NCBI GenBank assembly: GCA_017548365.1
Contig: JAFZAC010000011.1
Span: 1 to 52,597, forward strand
DNA length: 52,597 nucleotides
Reading direction: 5' to 3'
From: Muribaculaceae bacterium
GTDB lineage: Bacteria > Bacteroidota > Bacteroidia > Bacteroidales > Muribaculaceae
Shown: in pieces, positions 1 through 6,678 of the stretch
Position numbering within the stretch: the stretch's first letter is position 1
How the letters are laid out: each line of letters starts with the position of its first letter
Translations under genes and position numbers: made by a program
Notes under the pieces: model-generated
Told to the model about the DNA's origin: nothing
Database searches by the model: none
Seen by the model: only the letters and a program-made list of their open reading frames with translations

Positions 1-318
1 CTGTTCGAGCCACTGTACGTCCTCTTGCTGTATGATTTCGTCCAACGGCGATGGATTGGTCTGACTTGCGGACTCCTCGCTCTCTAACGGAAGCGGAGGC
101 TTGCGACGCAAGTGGTTCAGCGATAATCGGTGTGCAATCACAGCAGCAAAACCCTCAGGATTGTAGAGCCGACTGTCGTCACGCATCTGCCATAGCCGCA
201 ACAGCGTCTCCTGGGCGATGTCTTGCGACTCGTCATAGTCGAGGCCCATTGCTGTTGCTTTGTTTACGGCAGCAGCCCTCAGCTGTGGAGCTATCAGTTC
301 AAATGCGTCAATAGTCAT
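1..318 (-). CDS. ECF-type RNA polymerase sigma factor, N-terminal part (runs off the window)
   Basis: Reading the minus strand from an ATG at 318 gives 106 uninterrupted codons to the window edge. The stretch DESQDIAQETLLRLW followed by WQMRDDSRLYNPEGFAAVIAHRLSLNHLRR is a typical sigma-70 region 2 (core-binding and -10 recognition helices). The acidic, Pro/Ser-rich linker after it (PLPLESEESASQTNPSPLDE) fits the region 2/region 4 linker. Region 4 lies outside the window. Such factors direct RNA polymerase to small stress or surface regulons, but no target or anti-sigma gene is visible here. The plus-strand frame over the same bases has no family features and is a shadow. The family call is firm; which ECF group it belongs to cannot be said. 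Confidence 0.85.
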   Translation of the reverse strand, partial: MTIDAFELIAPQLRAAAVNKATAMGLDYDESQDIAQETLLRLWQMRDDSRLYNPEGFAAVIAHRLSLNHLRRKPPLPLESEESASQTNPSPLDEIIQQEDVQWLEQ

Positions 319-579
319 TTACAAATCACGTAATTTACCAACAAAATTACTAACTTTACATTTATATAACACATCACTCCCATGATTTCAAACAAAGGAA
401 CTGAACAATTTTTTGAAAAAAACACTATTGGATGAAAAAATTTTATGCCATAATGTTTTTGCTATTTTTTTAAGCTACATGCAGTTAAGGACATACAAAC
501 AATAGCAAGAGAAGATTTCGGATATTGCTTTTAACCATAAAGCCATGCTTTATAATAACGTCTTGAGTATATAAGTGGT

Positions 580-619
580 CACATTAAAAATCTGTCAACA
601 TTGTCACTTTTTTAATGTG
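580..619. terminator. Stem-loop with A/T-rich stem, likely terminator
   Basis: CACATTAAAAA (580-590) pairs with TTTTTTAATGTG (608-619) around an 18-nt loop. It sits three bases past the stop of the tiny minus-strand ORF and has U-rich flanks on both strands, so it could stop transcription from either side. Confidence 0.5.
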
Positions 620-621
620 CT

Positions 622-723
622 CTAAAGATAGGATGTTTTGTAATAGCTCTTGTTTGCAACGTTTCTCTTTGGCTCCGACAACTGCTCGCGTTCTTTGATT
701 AGCTTGTTACTATTCGACTTCAT
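622..723 (-). CDS. Possible 33-residue peptide or gene remnant
   Basis: The minus strand from ATG 723 reads MKSNSNKLIKEREQLSEPKR and then a further 13 residues before TAG. The product is Lys/Glu/Asn-rich and the frame ends right at the 580-619 hairpin, which is what makes it worth listing. I do not recognise a family. It could equally be the decayed start of a longer gene or chance. Confidence 0.2.
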   Translation of the reverse strand: MKSNSNKLIKEREQLSEPKRNVANKSYYKTSYL

Positions 724-809
724 AACTTCGTTTTTTTCGAAAAACAATACTCAACCCTCTTATCCTTCACGTGTATACTACTGAATATCAATATAATATA
801 TAATAATTA

Positions 810-844
810 CCAAATAAGCACAGAAAATCATGCTTATTTGGCAA
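810..844. repeat. 35-bp palindromic box, downstream copy
   Basis: CCAAATAAGCA (810-820) and TGCTTATTTGG (831-841) form a perfect 11-bp stem-loop immediately 3' of the ATPase stop. The same 8-bp left arm and 14-bp right arm (TGCTTATTTGGCAA) recur with identical 21-bp offset at 2362-2396, upstream of the gene and in the same orientation. As a hairpin after a stop codon this copy may also act as a terminator. Confidence 0.6.
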
Positions 845-849
845 CTATA

Positions 850-2313
850 TTATAATCCATAAATCATGCGTGTTTTTCTTAACGTGTTTGCTGCAACGGT
901 ATATGCATAGCAAGCGACAGGCATAAAGTGAAGGGTTACACTATCCATTTCTTTTGTAAGGGTTTTCGTTTCACTGGTTACAAGAGCATCTGTCAAACCA
1001 TTTTTTGGCAAATACCACAGAAGAGACATTAGTTCTCCAGGGTGCTGGGCATATCGGTCACTCCACTTGATTTCAACTGCCCATTGTGGTTTTTGTCTGC
1101 CAGCATCTATGCCAACAATGTCCACCTCTCCCTGCTGTTTGTTGCTTAATCTCCAATTTGCAAACGATATGTCAACACCTTGGCGTGGAATCCATTGGGC
1201 AAAAACGGCAGTCTCGACCATATTGCCAATTTCCTCATCACTAACTTTGATCGGCTGGAAAAGAGCGCATCTAAGTGATGGATTAGTAAGATATATTTTG
1301 AAGCTTGTTTCCCTTTGGTACATTCTGGCATTGTCATCAGTTCTATGAATTTTACGAATCAGAAAAGCAGCCTCTAAATAACTAATATACTTTTTAAGCA
1401 TTTCTTTCTTTACACCCGACTCTTTCGACATTGACTCATAGGAAAACTGGTTTCCGGAATGATAAGCAATCATAGTAAAAAGCGAGTTAAGTTCCTGGAC
1501 ATCATGAATGCCATATAGGCTTGGTAAATCCCTCAGCAGCACTTTGTCAATAATATCGTGCCTTATGAATTGCCCTGGATTTTCTTGGATTTTTTCAGAG
1601 AAGACAACTTCGGGATAGCCGCCATAATTGATATAATCAATAAATAGCGTGTTTAGTTTATCTATATCAATAGTATTGTAATAGTCAATCTCTGTTCCCA
1701 TCCATTGCATCTTCTGTTGAAACATGAGTTGATCATAGCCTTTCATGTGAATATATTCACAGAATGTCAATGGAGGCAAGTTGAAATCTGTAAATCGGCC
1801 CGCACCACTTTCATTACTGCGTTTTTTTAATTCGGCAGCAGCCGAACCACTAGCAATGAATTTAACATTCTTATAAGTGTCAACAAGCGATTTCAGATTC
1901 ACTTCCCAGTCCTTTAGATACTGAATCTCATCAAAGAAAACATAATATTGGTCTTTGTCATTTTCAGGTTTACCTAAAGTCTTTTTTGATAGATTGAACA
2001 ATTGCTCAAGATATATCTTATTATAGATTGGTGTCTCTACCGAAATATAAATAATATTTTGTTGAGGCACACCATCAGCCAGCAGTCGAGCTATAGTATG
2101 AAACAGCATTACCGTCTTGCCTACGCGCCTCGGTCCCATTAAAACCACCGCCCGCTGCAAGCCAACATCGGTGACCAAAGAATAAAACATGTCAATATAC
2201 AACCTTGGTTTCATGTCTTTATAAAAAGTAGGTATGCTGCCTTCACTCCACCAAGGGTTATCAACTCTAAGCCTTCCTATTATCTGTTTTTCAAGTAATT
2301 CTGTATATTCCAT
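850..2313 (-). CDS. AAA ATPase with DUF4143-type C-terminal domain
   Basis: A 487-residue AAA_14-type ATPase. The Walker A motif is GPRRVGKT (about residues 60-67) and the Walker B is YVFFDEIQYL (about 123-132), followed by a sensor-like FIASGSAAAEL. The C-terminal half has the DUF4143 pattern: a winged-helix-like segment (SYESMSKESGVKKEMLKKYISYLEAAFLI, split here only for description) and a nuclease-like end, GEVDIVGIDAGRQ..WAVEIKWSDR, resembling a PD-(D/E)xK fold with D, then E-x-K. These proteins are common, multi-copy and variable in Bacteroidales. Their role is unproven; DNA processing or mobile-element functions are often suggested. The gene stands alone between two copies of a 35-bp box and has its own promoter at 2343-2373. 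Its length is normal for the family. Confidence 0.85.
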   Translation of the reverse strand: MEYTELLEKQIIGRLRVDNPWWSEGSIPTFYKDMKPRLYIDMFYSLVTDVGLQRAVVLMGPRRVGKTVMLFHTIARLLADGVPQQNIIYISVETPIYNKIYLEQLFNLSKKTLGKPENDKDQYYVFFDEIQYLKDWEVNLKSLVDTYKNVKFIASGSAAAELKKRSNESGAGRFTDFNLPPLTFCEYIHMKGYDQLMFQQKMQWMGTEIDYYNTIDIDKLNTLFIDYINYGGYPEVVFSEKIQENPGQFIRHDIIDKVLLRDLPSLYGIHDVQELNSLFTMIAYHSGNQFSYESMSKESGVKKEMLKKYISYLEAAFLIRKIHRTDDNARMYQRETSFKIYLTNPSLRCALFQPIKVSDEEIGNMVETAVFAQWIPRQGVDISFANWRLSNKQQGEVDIVGIDAGRQKPQWAVEIKWSDRYAQHPGELMSLLWYLPKNGLTDALVTSETKTLTKEMDSVTLHFMPVACYAYTVAANTLRKTRMIYGL

Positions 2314-2342
2314 AAAGTATATTTAAACATTATTATTTTGCG

Positions 2343-2373
2343 CAAAGATATAGAAAATACCCCAAATAAACAA
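2343..2373 (-). promoter_or_regulatory. Bacteroidetes-type promoter for the DUF4143 ATPase
   Basis: On the minus strand TATCTTTG (2350-2343) is preceded by TTG (2373-2371) at exactly 20 bp, matching the sigma-ABfr consensus. The -33 TTG lies between the two arms of the upstream 35-bp box (2362-2396), so anything binding that palindrome would cover the promoter. Confidence 0.7.
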
Positions 2374-2396
2374 TATATTTAATGCTTATTTGGCAA
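2362..2396. repeat. 35-bp palindromic box, upstream copy (candidate operator)
   Basis: CCAAATAA (2362-2369) and TTATTTGG (2386-2393) are inverted arms; TGCTTATTTGGCAA at 2383-2396 is identical to 831-844. This copy overlaps the -33 element of the ATPase promoter. Confidence 0.6.
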
Positions 2397-2464
2397 AAAT
2401 TAAGAAAATAAGCAAAATTTACAGAAAAAACCTCCTTATTTTCACGGACCAAACGAAGAAGTAC

Positions 2465-3193
2465 CCCACCACATAATCGTATAGTTGTGCCGTCGCCTTA
2501 GTTGGCGGCGGCACTTATCCTACGCCTGGGGAAATTAGTCTTGCCCACAATGGGGTGCTCTTCCTGGATGAGCTCCCTGAATTTAATCGCAGCGTTTTGG
2601 AGGTGATGCGTCAGCCACTTGAAGACCGACACATAACGATCAGTCGAGCTAAGTATACCATCGACTATCCAGCCTCTTTCATGCTTGTAGCTTCGATGAA
2701 TCCATGCCCTTGCGGCTACTACGGACATCCCACCAAGCAATGCATCTGCACACCGCATCAGCGACATCAATATATGAGCAAGATTAGTGGCCCATTGCTG
2801 GATAGAATTGACCTGCAGGTGGAGGTTCAGCCGGTGAACTTCGAGCAGATGTCGAGCAAGCAGCCAGGCGAACCCAGTGCAGCAATCCGTGAACGAGTCA
2901 TCAAAGCGAGAGCCATCCAGAGCCTGCGCTTCAAGAACCACCCAGGAGTGCACTGCAACGCTCAGATGACCACCGCCCTGCTCCACAAATACGCCGAGCC
3001 CGACGCAGAAGGAATGGAAAAACTCCGCGAGGCCATCACCAAGATGAACATGAGCGCCCGCGCCTACGACCGCATCCTGAAAGTAGCCCGCACCATCGCC
3101 GACCTAGAGGGCAGCATCACCGTCCGCCAGCACCACATCATGGAAGCCATCGGCTACCGCAACCTCGACCGCAGCAACTATTTTAATTTGTAG
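2465..3193 (+). pseudogene. comM/yifB-type Mg-chelatase-like ATPase, 3' fragment (copy 1)
   Basis: From about 2490 the plus strand encodes the C-terminal 40% of a ComM/YifB protein: [20 protein letters not shown], the Walker [11 protein letters not shown], the cysteine-containing [11 protein letters not shown], sensor [12 protein letters not shown], and the C-terminal helical domain with [19 protein letters not shown]. The Walker A region and all of the N-terminus are missing, so it cannot be an active ATPase. The reading frame is lost between a PHH-like start (CCCCACCAC, 2464) and GCCGTCGCC. ComM-type proteins are hexameric helicases that aid branch migration in transformation. An almost identical fragment of the same 729-bp length lies at 9709-10437. 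The downstream frame is intact to TAG. Any start codon (GTG 2555) is fortuitous. Confidence 0.8.
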
Positions 3194-3216
3194 ATGTTTG
3201 CTGGGTTTTAGATATC

Positions 3217-3258
3217 AACTCCATAATTCTGCGATTGTTGCCGCAAAATTATGGAGTT
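3217..3258. terminator. Stem-loop terminator between comM fragment and TerB-led operon
   Basis: AACTCCATAATT (3217-3228) pairs perfectly with AATTATGGAGTT (3247-3258), and the inner TGCG/CGCA extends the stem. It follows the stop at 3284 on the minus strand and the comM fragment stop at 3193 on the plus strand, so it can serve both. The 12-bp arms are identical to those of the hairpin at 4683-4725. Confidence 0.7.
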
Positions 3259-3283
3259 ATAAGGATGTCTTAAAAGACAGTGT

Positions 3284-3712
3284 TTACATACTAATCATTC
3301 TTTCAAACTGAGATTGACTCATTTTTTCGTAAATTGAAAATTTCTGAAAAATCCTTATCGCTTTATCTCGAACTTCTCTTGCGCCACCAAAATGATATAT
3401 GTTATTTATCCTTTTCTCCCATTCGGACGCAGCAATTAGCACACCTAATGCTTGTGTTTCGTTTGATTGGAACATGAACCACATGGTTTCATTTAAGGCT
3501 GAGCCAAAATCCATATAGTTAGGCACAACACGTTGTTGAATAGAAAAAGAATCAATTGCAGCAACTTTTGTTGAGTTTAAGACTTTGTTTCTAACTTTAT
3601 CAGACTTATTTGTACCATGTTTCTTATGGTAGAAATTAGCAAGATAATCAGAAATGATTTCGTCCAAAGTTAAGCGACTATTATAATAATAATCAAATAA
3701 AGGATATTGCAT
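3284..3712 (-). CDS. Hypothetical protein, 142 residues, last gene of the TerB-led operon
   Basis: I do not recognise this family. The protein is soluble, mostly helical in appearance and rich in aromatic residues (LFDYYYN near the start, IYHFGGAREVRDKA near residue 105). It has no signal peptide or membrane segment. It follows the small membrane protein by six bases and is terminated by the 3217-3258 hairpin, so it belongs to the same transcript as the genes at 3719-4666. The island setting, between comM fragments and near an AbiE system, suggests an accessory or conflict role, but nothing in the sequence proves it. Confidence 0.7.
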   Translation of the reverse strand: MQYPLFDYYYNSRLTLDEIISDYLANFYHKKHGTNKSDKVRNKVLNSTKVAAIDSFSIQQRVVPNYMDFGSALNETMWFMFQSNETQALGVLIAASEWEKRINNIYHFGGAREVRDKAIRIFQKFSIYEKMSQSQFERMISM

Positions 3713-3718
3713 ATTACT

Positions 3719-4081
3719 TTAAAGTGTGATGACTAAAATTAGAATACCACAAAGAATAATAATAGTGCCTATTATTCTTCTAACGAATAAACTATCTATT
3801 ATCGCATTAGAAATAGTCGTCATAAGCCTTGCAATTGCAAATGCCCCGAAATAGATCAAGAAATACCACCAATGCTCAAAGAATGTAAGATATCCAAAAC
3901 CACCTAATATATATATAACGCCGACTAATTGGATTATGCCATAGATGATTTTTAATAATGGACTTGTTGTCCAAGTTACTTCGTCAAGTTTTTCAAAATC
4001 GTCTTTGGGCAAACAAATTTGAAGCCCAATGAGAGAAATAGATGTAGAAATCAATAATACTATTGGATCTATATTTGCCAT
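3719..4081 (-). CDS. Small multi-pass membrane protein
   Basis: A 120-residue protein with about four hydrophobic segments: an N-terminal one (IVLLISTSISLIGLQI), two in the middle (LKIIYGIIQLVGVIYILGG and WWYFLIYFGAFAIARLM) and a C-terminal one (IIGTIIILCGILILVI). A short polar loop with KDDFEKLDEV separates the first two. It starts nine bases after the stop of the gene at 4091 and ends six bases before the next start, so co-translation is likely. I cannot place it in a family. It may anchor the two soluble neighbours to the membrane, which is only an inference from gene order. Confidence 0.7.
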   Translation of the reverse strand: MANIDPIVLLISTSISLIGLQICLPKDDFEKLDEVTWTTSPLLKIIYGIIQLVGVIYILGGFGYLTFFEHWWYFLIYFGAFAIARLMTTISNAIIDSLFVRRIIGTIIILCGILILVITL

Positions 4082-4090
4082 ATCCCATTA

Positions 4091-4666
4091 TTAACTAAAA
4101 GCATTCATGAAAGCCTCAGTTCTTTCCAAAGACTCTGCAATAAAGTCTTCAGAAAAACCAGCTTCCTTTAATGAACCAACGAAAACAGTTTCTGCAAATT
4201 GTTTCGCATCTCTGCCTTGAACAGTTCCACTTGCCATTAATGAAATTCCATACGCTGTTGCAATAATACTATCTAGGGCAGCTCCTTTTGGAATTGCCCC
4301 CAAATTAGAAAACATATCATTCAACCCATATATTTGCAATCTAGAATCAGCCGAAGAAGGATTAATATTAAGTTCCAACGCAGCCATTCTGACTCTATCT
4401 TGAACTTTCTGTTTTGCAGAATATGATGTTACGCATTGAGCAAGCGAATCAAAAAAGTTATATACAGCATAACGCTGATTTAAAGATAAGTCCTTAAACA
4501 TGTCCCTGATCATTTCAAGAGCCTCATTAGTGCTTGGGGTATTTGATAAATAAGATGGCCTTGATGGACTAGAATAATCATTTCTCATAGGATTTGTATT
4601 ACTTGAACTTGAACTTACGGCAAGCCAAATTACAACTCCTAATATTGCTATAATAACAAGCCACAT
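4091..4666 (-). CDS. Membrane-anchored helical hypothetical protein
   Basis: A 191-residue protein with an N-terminal transmembrane anchor (WLVIIAILGVVIWLAV, residues 2-17), a Ser/Asn/Pro-rich linker to about residue 45, then a helical domain of about 140 residues (EALEMIRDMFKDLSLNQRYAVYNFFDSLAQ and so on). The end (KQFAETVFVGSLKEAGFSED) is reminiscent of small all-helical bundle domains but I cannot name it. The start codon is near the 4683-4725 hairpin, so this gene may be expressed by read-through from the upstream genes or from a promoter I cannot see. It has a TerB-family neighbour and belongs to the same gene group. Confidence 0.7.
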   Translation of the reverse strand: MWLVIIAILGVVIWLAVSSSSSNTNPMRNDYSSPSRPSYLSNTPSTNEALEMIRDMFKDLSLNQRYAVYNFFDSLAQCVTSYSAKQKVQDRVRMAALELNINPSSADSRLQIYGLNDMFSNLGAIPKGAALDSIIATAYGISLMASGTVQGRDAKQFAETVFVGSLKEAGFSEDFIAESLERTEAFMNAFS

Positions 4667-4682
4667 TTTTAATCATTTTAAA

Positions 4683-4725
4683 AAACTCCATAATTCTAAG
4701 ATTTTTTATCGAAAAATTATGGAGT
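4683..4725. terminator. Intra-cluster terminator hairpin, twin of 3217-3258
   Basis: AACTCCATAATT (4683-4694) pairs with AATTATGGAGTT (4714-4725). On the minus strand the stem is followed by TTTTTTAAAA, a good rho-independent tail. It lies 12 bases past the stop at 4738 and splits the six-gene cluster into two three-gene halves, each closed by the same 12-bp arms. Confidence 0.75.
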
Positions 4726-4737
4726 TAAAAGACAAGG

Positions 4738-5193
4738 TTATATAAAAAGTTCTATCAGAGTTTCAGGAGAATATACTTTAAAGCTCATTTTTTCAACATT
4801 TCCATTATTAGTAAACATACTCATACAAAGAGGTTCTTTATCAGCGAATCTTTTGTATGAACGAGTATATTGAACCATCATTGGAAATGTTTGGAACATA
4901 ATGTCATTTATGTTTGATTGTTGAGGTAGTATAAGGGCAATAAATCTATCATGCAATGTCATCACCATATCATAAGATGAACTTGAATCTAATATATAAG
5001 AGAGATTATTATTCATAATGTTGACAACAATATTGTCGTTTGCTACCATGGTTTTATCTATAGCGCGAACGCTTATTGACATAGATGTATGCCCACTATC
5101 AATGAGTTGGCCTCCTTGATAAATCTCGTATTTATTTGGCGAGAAATCAAGTCGTTCAAGCATGAAAACTTGAAAGGGCGTTAGTTGGTCCAT
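4738..5193 (-). CDS. Hypothetical protein, 151 residues
   Basis: No family recognised. The sequence alternates short strands and polar turns (QVFMLERLDFSPNKYEIYQG, then LIDSGHTSMSISVRAID), which suggests a beta-rich fold. It has no signal peptide, membrane segment or obvious catalytic motif. It follows the gene at 5198 by four bases and is terminated by the 4683-4725 hairpin. Together with the next gene upstream and the TerB-like protein it forms a tight three-gene unit. The close spacing argues that the products work together. Confidence 0.7.
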   Translation of the reverse strand: MDQLTPFQVFMLERLDFSPNKYEIYQGGQLIDSGHTSMSISVRAIDKTMVANDNIVVNIMNNNLSYILDSSSSYDMVMTLHDRFIALILPQQSNINDIMFQTFPMMVQYTRSYKRFADKEPLCMSMFTNNGNVEKMSFKVYSPETLIELFI

Positions 5194-5197
5194 ATAA

Positions 5198-5602
5198 TTA
5201 TTTGTAATATTCGATATAGGTGTTTCTGTCGAACATATCCAATCTGACTTTAACTATTTCGTCATTTTCTACAAAAATAGTTATACCATAGTCAGACATA
5301 TCAAAACTTTGATATCCAAAAGGTGTTCGAGCCAAAACCTCATATCCTCTTAATGAGATGTGAGAAGTACCTTTTTCAACAACTCTCATTGGTTTTGGAG
5401 TCATTTGATAGTTGCCATCCCATAGAGGATGATTACTATCCATATTAATTATGGAAATAATGAAGCCATCTCCAGGAGTTAAACGATAACCATCACACCC
5501 ATCTATGTTTTTGTCTATCTGAATGGTTCTATTGCAAGTTTGTAGACCTTGCTTAGGTACTCCACCTTCAAACCTTTGATGAGAATGGGATTCAAATAAC
5601 AT
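5198..5602 (-). CDS. Hypothetical beta-rich protein, 134 residues
   Basis: I do not recognise this protein. It contains a central stretch with DGCDGYRLTPGDGFIISIIN and a conserved-looking RGYEVLARTPFGYQSFDMSDYG. Gly/Asp-rich turns and alternating hydrophobics suggest a small beta barrel or sandwich. It starts two bases after the stop of the TerB-like gene, so the two are almost certainly translated from one message. No export signal is present, so it should be cytoplasmic. Confidence 0.7.
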   Translation of the reverse strand: MLFESHSHQRFEGGVPKQGLQTCNRTIQIDKNIDGCDGYRLTPGDGFIISIINMDSNHPLWDGNYQMTPKPMRVVEKGTSHISLRGYEVLARTPFGYQSFDMSDYGITIFVENDEIVKVRLDMFDRNTYIEYYK

Positions 5603-5604
5603 TT

Positions 5605-5997
5605 TTAGACCATGTTATTTTTAATGTCCTCAATAATATCAGCAACCATCGCATCGATTACTTCATGACGGAAACCAAGAGCTTCTGCCGTCAATTTGCA
5701 TACAACGACCTCATTTTTGTCGATGTTACCGTCAATCATCATAAGAGCGCACATATCTTTGAGATACTGAACCTTTGTTTGGTGGTCTGTTGGTGGAACG
5801 AAATCTACTGTATCTGGATTTTCCAGCAGATTCTGAATCTCGCTTTCAGAAACTCCTTCGCGTGAGCATACAGCGGCAATTGCAGCTAATTCACTTTTCT
5901 CAACTTTCCCATCAGCCATAGCCAAAGCAATAAGTGATTTAATGTGACTAAGTTTTTGTTTGTCAGACTTAGAACTGAAAAAATTAAAAATACCCAT
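5605..5997 (-). CDS. TerB-family (tellurite-resistance-like) helical protein
   Basis: A 130-residue protein of the TerB/DjlA helical type. Two repeats carry the hallmark acidic motif: AMADGKVEKSELAAI (about residues 26-40) and MMIDGNIDKNEVVV (about 86-99), each a metal-binding-like D-G-x-[IV]-x-x-x-E. A short Gly-Ile-Phe-Asn-Phe N-terminus precedes the domain. TerB domains occur in membrane-linked stress and conflict systems; tellurite resistance itself is not implied. This is the first gene behind the promoter at 6255-6262, after a roughly 250-nt structured leader. It heads a tight unit with the genes at 5198 and 4738. Confidence 0.85.
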   Translation of the reverse strand: MGIFNFFSSKSDKQKLSHIKSLIALAMADGKVEKSELAAIAAVCSREGVSESEIQNLLENPDTVDFVPPTDHQTKVQYLKDMCALMMIDGNIDKNEVVVCKLTAEALGFRHEVIDAMVADIIEDIKNNMV

Positions 5998-6023
5998 AAG
6001 TTAATAATTTAATTTGTTGACCC

Positions 6024-6242
6024 TTACAGTTCTATTGGGTAATATAAACACAAAAAGCGTGAACTGAATCGCCACACTTTGTTAGAAGGTCGTAGGAAAC
6101 CCGAAGATAAAGATGTGAGAAATTGCAGCCCACGCTTATAGCGTGAGAACCGCTTGCTTCCTTGCATCTTCAGAAAATTTCCTACGTTTTCTAACACAAG
6201 AAAAAGCGAACGCTTCTTTTTCAAAATGTAATTGTAAGGCAC
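6024..6242 (-). ncRNA. Structured leader or candidate structured RNA repeat
   Basis: This stretch can be read as a 72-codon ORF, but its structure argues for RNA. On the minus strand TTAGAAAACGTAGGAAA near the 5' side pairs with TTTCCTACGACCTTCTAA near the 3' side, enclosing GAAGATG/CATCTTTATCTTC and a perfect hairpin CACGCT-ATA-AGCGTG (about 6133-6147). A small 5' hairpin AAGCG-TT-CGCTT precedes them. The segment AAGCGTGGGCTG can instead pair with CAGTTCACGCTT further on, an alternative structure. It starts just after the promoter at 6255-6262 and ends some 40 bases before the TerB-like gene. I have the impression that the translated product resembles repeated hypothetical proteins in other Bacteroidales, but could not check. 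It may be a cis-regulatory leader, a free RNA or a repetitive element. Confidence 0.45.
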
Positions 6243-6254
6243 ACCTTACATCTG

Positions 6255-6262
6255 CAAAGATA
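6255..6262 (-). promoter_or_regulatory. Bacteroidetes-type -7 element for the TerB-led operon
   Basis: TATCTTTG on the minus strand (6262-6255) perfectly matches TAnnTTTG. No exact TTG is found at 20 bp upstream, so the -33 element is weak. Transcription would begin near 6248, at the edge of the structured leader. Confidence 0.55.
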
Positions 6263-6336
6263 GTATATTTTTGAATATTAAACTTATTTTATTGAAAAAT
6301 AATAAAAACAATTTTGTATTGTATTGACACCAAACA

Positions 6337-6483
6337 TCATGAAGTAATCTCAAACAGACGGGCAAACACTTCATAGACCACATCCTGAGCCTCGGCATCA
6401 TCGACGAGCAAGGTTCTGGCCAGATGGATCATCTTGCCATAATGCTGCCAGAACAGCCTCTCTGTTATATTCTTGTCACTCAT
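6337..6483 (-). pseudogene. Truncated ECF sigma factor (first 48 residues only)
   Basis: From ATG 6483 the minus strand reads MSDKNITERLFWQHYGKMIH and then LARTLLVDDAEAQDVVYEVFARLFE, the start of an ECF sigma region 2, and stops two codons later (ITS, TGA). Region 2 is cut in the middle and region 4 is absent. No continuation appears in other frames downstream, so the gene was cut by a rearrangement rather than a simple frameshift. A longer frame opening at 6666 has 61 residues without sigma character and I take it as non-coding. It is a different sigma from the one at the window start. It probably cannot direct transcription. Confidence 0.65.
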
Positions 6484-6678
6484 ATCAGTGTCGTCTTTAG
6501 ATATTAATGACGTTTGAGACCACCGTTTTTTACACTTCACAGCATTATTTTTGAAAAAGCGGTCTTTCCATTGCAAAATTATCGCAATTCCCGGTAATAC
6601 CCCCCTAAATGGGTAATCTTTGCTTTTCTCAAAGAGAACTCTATCACCGAATTTTATTGCTGACACTAAATGATGTGG

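Larger units (their letters stand above)
319..849. other. Intergenic region with hairpins and a possible tiny ORF
   Basis: AT-rich 531-bp gap between the sigma factor start and the ATPase stop. It holds an inverted repeat (CACATTAAAAA at 580-590 with TTTTTTAATGTG at 608-619) that could terminate transcription in either direction, a 33-codon minus-strand ORF at 622-723, and a 35-bp box at 810-844 that recurs upstream of the ATPase. I see nothing else recognisable. Confidence 0.6.

Noticed and set aside
51..314. Plus-strand open frame of 87 codons at the window start
   Set aside because: It lies opposite the sigma factor, whose minus-strand sequence has clear region 2 motifs.
2498..2986. Minus-strand open frame opposite comM copy 1 (and 9880-10230 opposite copy 2)
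   Set aside because: Both are antisense to conserved ComM motifs and have no family features.
6337..6666. 109-codon minus-strand frame as one protein
   Set aside because: The first 61 codons are not sigma-like and the natural sigma start is the internal ATG at 6483.
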